25,977 nucleotides of DNA, taken from a virus. Position numbers and translations under genes: made by a program. Of this stretch, positions 22,652 to 25,977 are shown piece after piece. The stretch spans positions 1-25,977 of the IMG/VR virus record IMGVR_UViG_3300018432_000041. One strand, written 5' to 3'. Numbering within the stretch: position 1 is the stretch's first letter; each line of letters opens with the position of its first letter. Below the pieces are notes generated by a model that did no database searches, was not told the origin of the DNA, and was given only the letters and a program-made list of their open reading frames with translations.

Positions 22652-22776
22652 TCTGACTCTAACTCCTCCGGCTCACCTTCCCAAGTACAGTTCTCATTCT
22701 CGCATACAATCAAATCTTGGTCTGGATACTTAGTGAGATAGTTACCTGAGTGGCAGATTGGACACTTGACTGTCAT
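22648..22776 (-). CDS. Small zinc-ribbon protein, CPIC...CENENC (42 aa)
   Basis: The frame fills a 121-base gap and overlaps its neighbours by ATGA on both sides. GAGGGG lies four bases before the ATG, a good ribosome-binding site. Cys5 and Cys8 (KCPICHSG) and Cys25 and Cys30 (IVCENENCTWEG) make a small zinc ribbon of the kind seen in transcription- or replication-associated ribbons. The tail is acidic. No function can be named; the start and fit make it a real gene. Confidence 0.75.
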   Translation of the reverse strand: MTVKCPICHSGNYLTKYPDQDLIVCENENCTWEGEPEELESE

Positions 22777-23042
22777 ATTCCCCTCAACTTGAATATATAA
22801 TACCCATCCCCCGGATAGGCATAGTCATAGTATATCTTAGGAATTCGCACAAGCTCTTGGTCAACATCTGTTGCTACCTCAGATGACGCAATACCCTTTA
22901 TCTCTACTTGTGGGGTATCAGCCATGATTATTTCTTTTTCTAGTGTAGGAACATAGAGAACCTTGCCGTCATATAATCCACCAAGTAACTGCACTCTAAT
23001 AGAGTGGGCATCTGGGTCTTCTTCTGATCTATAGTATGGCAT
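22773..23042 (-). CDS. Hypothetical protein (89 aa)
   Basis: The start overlaps the upstream stop (TGATG). The product looks like a small beta domain: YDGKVLYVPTLEKEI in the first half, and a C-terminal phrase KIYYDYAYPGDGYYIFKLRG that I have seen as a recurrent signature in actinophage small proteins. No catalytic motif or membrane span is present. Position between the polymerase and the small zinc proteins suggests an early accessory role only. Confidence 0.65.
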   Translation of the reverse strand: MPYYRSEEDPDAHSIRVQLLGGLYDGKVLYVPTLEKEIIMADTPQVEIKGIASSEVATDVDQELVRIPKIYYDYAYPGDGYYIFKLRGI

Positions 23043-23350
23043 CAGTCAGGAATCTTTCTATTAGCTGCTTGCCATGCAGCCGAAGCTTGCAGATGAAAGT
23101 AGTCAGCTATTTCCTGTAGCCGCTTCATATTCTCTTCTGCCCACATAGAAATAGAGGGGGGTGCCTTCTTCATTAGCTCTAATGTAGCCATGATACAGTT
23201 AGCATAAGCATCTAGTGCTGGCGCAGCGAAGCAATCTTGTCTACGAATTACTATTGCATCCTTGACTGGGGTAAGTCTTTCAGTACTGTTATCCTGAACC
23301 CAATCTTCCCGCTTGAATACTATATATTTGTCATCTTTGGGGAGTGCCAT
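23042..23350 (-). CDS. Hypothetical protein downstream of the polymerase (102 aa)
   Basis: The start is coupled to the polymerase stop by TAATG. The N-terminal third is beta-like (YIVFKREDW, then DAIVIRRQDCF), and the rest forms helices (LDAYANCIMATLELM, then NMKRLQEIADYFHLQAS). It is an alpha/beta accessory protein of unknown family. No zinc pattern is seen here, unlike most of its downstream neighbours. Confidence 0.65.
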   Translation of the reverse strand: MALPKDDKYIVFKREDWVQDNSTERLTPVKDAIVIRRQDCFAAPALDAYANCIMATLELMKKAPPSISMWAEENMKRLQEIADYFHLQASAAWQAANRKIPD

Positions 23351-25080
23351 TACTCACAGTCCTTTGCTAGCAGCTTAACATCAACGGGAAAAGGTATGCG
23401 AAATCTTTCATCCCTACTAGCCCATTCAAGACAGAACTTAATACGTTCTATCTCATCTGCGAGATGTCTCTTAGGTATCTGTACCAGCAATGAGTCATGC
23501 ACAGTAGATACCATCTTACTAGGTCCCTTTGAGTTATAGACATTGATAATACCGTACTTCATGATCTGATGGGCTCCACCCTGGATCAATCTGTTCCAAG
23601 CTTTCTTTGCTTCATAGAACACTTGGAATTCAGTACGGTGTCCAGTCCACAGATTAATATAACCTTGCTTTTCCGCTTTGTAGTTTACTTCGTGTGCCTT
23701 GCTATACAGCTTAGAGTACAATCGGTGATATCTGTTCTTGAAATCTTTAGCTGCATTAAATGTCAGCCCCAGTTCAGATGCAAGACGCTCCGGCCCACCC
23801 AGATACAGCAATAGGAAGTTAGTCATCTTCCCATCTTGACGAGTAATACCCAGCATGTTAGATGTTAGCTCATGGAAGTCGGCACCAGTAGAATATGCTT
23901 CTAAGATCCGCTCTTCTTTGGCGTAGACGGCGGCAAGACGGTATTCGATCTGGGAATAATCGAATTCATAGAGATAGTGATCCGGTTCAGCGCAGAAAAG
24001 TTTTCTAACGGGTGTTTCTTCAAGGTTGCGAGGAAGTTGTTGTAGATTTGGTTGAGAACTGGTAAGTCTTGTTGTAACAGTTCCGATCTGGTTGAAGTGG
24101 GTGTGAATTCTACAGTTATCGTCACAGAATTCCGGCAAGCCGACATACCACGTACTCCTAGCTTTCTGTAGCCCACGATATTCGATTACCAAGTCTACAA
24201 TGGGGTGCTTGTACTTAGACAGCGCAGCTTCATCCATATCTGGCTGACCATTAGGAAATGACTTAGTTGGGGTGTACTTCTTCTTCTTTGATGCGTATGT
24301 CGGCTCAAATCCTAACTCTTCAAAGAGAACTCTCGCCAAATCAATACTTTTTGCAGGATCAAACTTTAAGGTGTCTTTTATTTCTTGCATTCGTGCATAT
24401 GACTCATCATCTAGCTTGTTAGCTGCTGGAATATCGAACTGCATACCGCTATACTCTAATGTAGCCAATGCACGACAGTATAGTTCCTCTTCTTCCCACA
24501 GTTTCCAAAGATCGCTTTTTTCCAACAATTTTTTTAGCACATGGAACAGATTATACGTGAGCTTAGTATCTTTACACGCATAGGGCTCCATGACACTAGC
24601 AGGGATTTGATCCCACCGCTTATACTGCTTTTGGGCTACAGCCATCAACTTCTTTTCGTGGTCTGCATTCTTGTCGATACCGTACAGCTTTGCCAGTTCT
24701 TTCAATGCATGAGTCCCGTTAACCTGCAACAGGTGACTCATTATCATAGTATCGTAGAATGGCTGCTCTAAGACTATTTTGTCTCTTCGGAGGATGTTGA
24801 GGTCGAATTTTGCGTTGTGAAATAGGAGTTGATTAGGTCCCTTAAGTCCTGTTGCAAGCTTAGAGAGATATGCGACCGGAAGGTTATTTGTATTCCCATG
24901 CCTGAATGGGAAATAGAAATTTGCGGCCTGTCCTGACTGTAGTTTACCATAAGTACTCACCCCAAGCAGAATACGGCTTTGCCACGATGCTGTCTTGTAT
25001 GTTTCTGTGTCGATAGCTAGAGTATCTATCTCGCTAAGATAGGCTAGCGCTTTGTCGAACTTATCCGCAGTAATAAGCAT
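23350..25080 (-). CDS. DNA polymerase, family A, with 3'-5' exonuclease
   Basis: This is the phage replicase, 576 residues, without a 5' nuclease domain (T7-like size class). The proofreading domain shows Exo I (AIDTET, Asp24/Glu26), Exo II (HNAKFDLNILRRD, Asp93) and Exo III (YACKD, Asp171). The polymerase domain shows SSQPNLQQLPR (341-351), motif A DYSQIEYR (Asp374), motif B with Arg414, Lys418, Phe422 and Tyr426 (RQDGKMTNFLLLYLGG), and motif C VHDS (Asp529). Motif C usually reads HDE, so Ser530 is unusual; the catalytic Asp is kept. It starts where the helicase stops (TAATG), so the two are translated together. Confidence 0.95.
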   Translation of the reverse strand: MLITADKFDKALAYLSEIDTLAIDTETYKTASWQSRILLGVSTYGKLQSGQAANFYFPFRHGNTNNLPVAYLSKLATGLKGPNQLLFHNAKFDLNILRRDKIVLEQPFYDTMIMSHLLQVNGTHALKELAKLYGIDKNADHEKKLMAVAQKQYKRWDQIPASVMEPYACKDTKLTYNLFHVLKKLLEKSDLWKLWEEEELYCRALATLEYSGMQFDIPAANKLDDESYARMQEIKDTLKFDPAKSIDLARVLFEELGFEPTYASKKKKYTPTKSFPNGQPDMDEAALSKYKHPIVDLVIEYRGLQKARSTWYVGLPEFCDDNCRIHTHFNQIGTVTTRLTSSQPNLQQLPRNLEETPVRKLFCAEPDHYLYEFDYSQIEYRLAAVYAKEERILEAYSTGADFHELTSNMLGITRQDGKMTNFLLLYLGGPERLASELGLTFNAAKDFKNRYHRLYSKLYSKAHEVNYKAEKQGYINLWTGHRTEFQVFYEAKKAWNRLIQGGAHQIMKYGIINVYNSKGPSKMVSTVHDSLLVQIPKRHLADEIERIKFCLEWASRDERFRIPFPVDVKLLAKDCE

Positions 25081-25977
25081 TAAAAATCAAGGTCCTCTAT
25101 ATCTGATGCCGACTCTTGAATTACAGTTTCTTCTCGCACATCAACTGTAGTTTCTTCTTCTTCGTCAATCTCAATTAATGGGTTGAATCGTTGCTTAGAC
25201 TTGTCTACCTTCTTGTGAAGGTCATAGTTGAGGTTCTTGTCCTTGATAATTGAGAATGGTTGTTGAAGTGGAGCCATTCTAATCTTCAAGGGGATTACTT
25301 CTGCATCATCCTCATAGATATTACTCTTCCACAGAGTAAATACTGCTGATGCATCCGCTGTAATGAATGTGCTACCAAATACATCTGAAAGAGTAGTAGG
25401 TTTCTTGTTACCCGCTCCTGCTTTCCTGTTGTGGTGGATAAACCAAACGAATATACCATATCGTTTGGTCATCTGAGCTACCCAGTTCAAGATAGGTCTA
25501 ATCTCTGTGTCCAAAGACATATCATCGACAGCAGAACTAAGTGCGTCTATCACAATCCCATCAAGTTCATACTTCTTTATATTTTCTTCGACGAACTCCT
25601 GATTTTTTTGATTGGTGAACTTCAAGTCTTCGCCGATAGCCCAATACTTTATGTGTTGATTGATCTGTTCTAGCTGCTCGGGTGTATACGCTAGGATTTG
25701 CTTCTTCCTAAAGTACTGTAGCTGAACAACACCCATCTCCAATGAGAATACACCTATCTTCAACGGGACAGGTATGTTAGCACCCAGGAAAGGTTGGCCT
25801 AATGCAGCCTTAGTAGTAAAGTCCAAACTAAAGCTAGTTTTACCTACTCCTGGCGGTCCTGTTAGGAATAGGATTCCACCCTTTTCTAATCTATTCTCCC
25901 AAGCCCAATCGAGATGAATTTCTAAGTTCTGAAGTTCTAGTTCTGATAGGGCTTCGGTGAGGGTAGGATCATAGGAT
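25080..25977 (-). CDS. RecA-fold replicative helicase-like ATPase (5' end outside the window)
   Basis: The frame is open to the window edge, so the N-terminus is missing; an in-frame TTG at 25826 is inside the domain and is not the start. Visible are Walker A GPPGVGKTS (25859-25833), the following strand-helix FSLEMGVVQLQYFRKK (DnaB/RepA type), Walker B DGIVIDALSSA (about 25563-25531), and the later FVWFIHHNRKAG element. This order is that of AAA_25/RepA-like hexameric helicases. The C-terminus is acidic and ends ASDIEDLDF, like the terminal Phe tail of T7 gp4 that docks on its polymerase. No primase domain is seen in the visible part. It is translated together with the polymerase. Confidence 0.88.
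   Translation of the reverse strand, partial: SYDPTLTEALSELELQNLEIHLDWAWENRLEKGGILFLTGPPGVGKTSFSLDFTTKAALGQPFLGANIPVPLKIGVFSLEMGVVQLQYFRKKQILAYTPEQLEQINQHIKYWAIGEDLKFTNQKNQEFVEENIKKYELDGIVIDALSSAVDDMSLDTEIRPILNWVAQMTKRYGIFVWFIHHNRKAGAGNKKPTTLSDVFGSTFITADASAVFTLWKSNIYEDDAEVIPLKIRMAPLQQPFSIIKDKNLNYDLHKKVDKSKQRFNPLIEIDEEEETTVDVREETVIQESASDIEDLDF

Noticed and set aside
1-25977. tRNA genes, CRISPR arrays, integrase or attachment sites
   Set aside because: Scanning by eye showed no cloverleaf candidates, no regularly spaced repeats and no recombinase motifs; coding density leaves almost no room for them.

Overview
The window is a contiguous piece of a tailed double-stranded DNA phage genome, cut inside genes at both ends: the terminase large subunit at the left and a RecA/DnaB-like helicase ATPase at the right. 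There is no tape measure, tail-tube or sheath gene. The order terminase, portal, scaffold, capsid, adaptor, nozzle, fiber, internal virion proteins is that of a short-tailed (podovirus-like) phage. The host cannot be fixed from sequence alone. A few traits lean towards an actinobacterial or other Gram-positive host with moderate G+C: coiled-coil/C-terminal-membrane-anchor holin-like proteins, no recognisable lipobox spanin pair, and a His-Gly...GCRCxxC zinc motif that I associate with actinophage proteins. I see no tRNA, integrase, CRISPR array or insertion sequence.

Bases 1-20406 (+ strand, late genes) carry, in order: terminase (partial); acidic, Cys-rich and very short hypothetical proteins; portal; a module of five small genes (Lys/Arg-rich, Gly/Asn-rich, two sharing a repeated KAAAARR motif, and one with four cysteines spaced as in HiPIP-type Fe-S proteins); scaffold; major capsid protein; an unknown protein; head-tail adaptor; tail nozzle-like protein; a tail fiber ending in an S74 autocleaving chaperone; then four probable internal virion/ejection proteins, one with a peptidoglycan-binding domain and one of 1002 residues. 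The lysis cassette closes the strand: a PG-binding/M15 peptidase endolysin followed by four consecutive small membrane proteins.

Bases 20403-25977 (- strand, replication genes) converge on the late genes, and the two end genes share a TTAA that supplies both stop codons. Reading leftwards from the right edge, this strand encodes the helicase-like ATPase (partial), a family A DNA polymerase with 3'-5' exonuclease, a chain of small proteins coupled by ATGA or TAATG overlaps (several with zinc-type Cys pairs), a 221-residue multi-zinc protein, a RuvC-like resolvase and three small proteins. Two of these, the helicase and the 221-residue zinc protein, end in acidic/aromatic tails resembling the replisome-docking tails of T7 gp4/gp2.5 and SSB.

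Genes are packed almost without gaps; the longest non-coding stretch is 93 bases (1252-1344), and no stretch over 300 bases lacks a gene. Four small genes (2339-2455, 4388-4501, 22149-22307, 22648-22776) were found by reading the gaps between larger genes, each fitting its neighbours through stop/start overlaps or near-abutment. The most interesting points are the shared acidic tails, the zinc-protein cluster, the HiPIP-like protein, the repeated basic motif next to the portal, and the four-gene membrane cassette.
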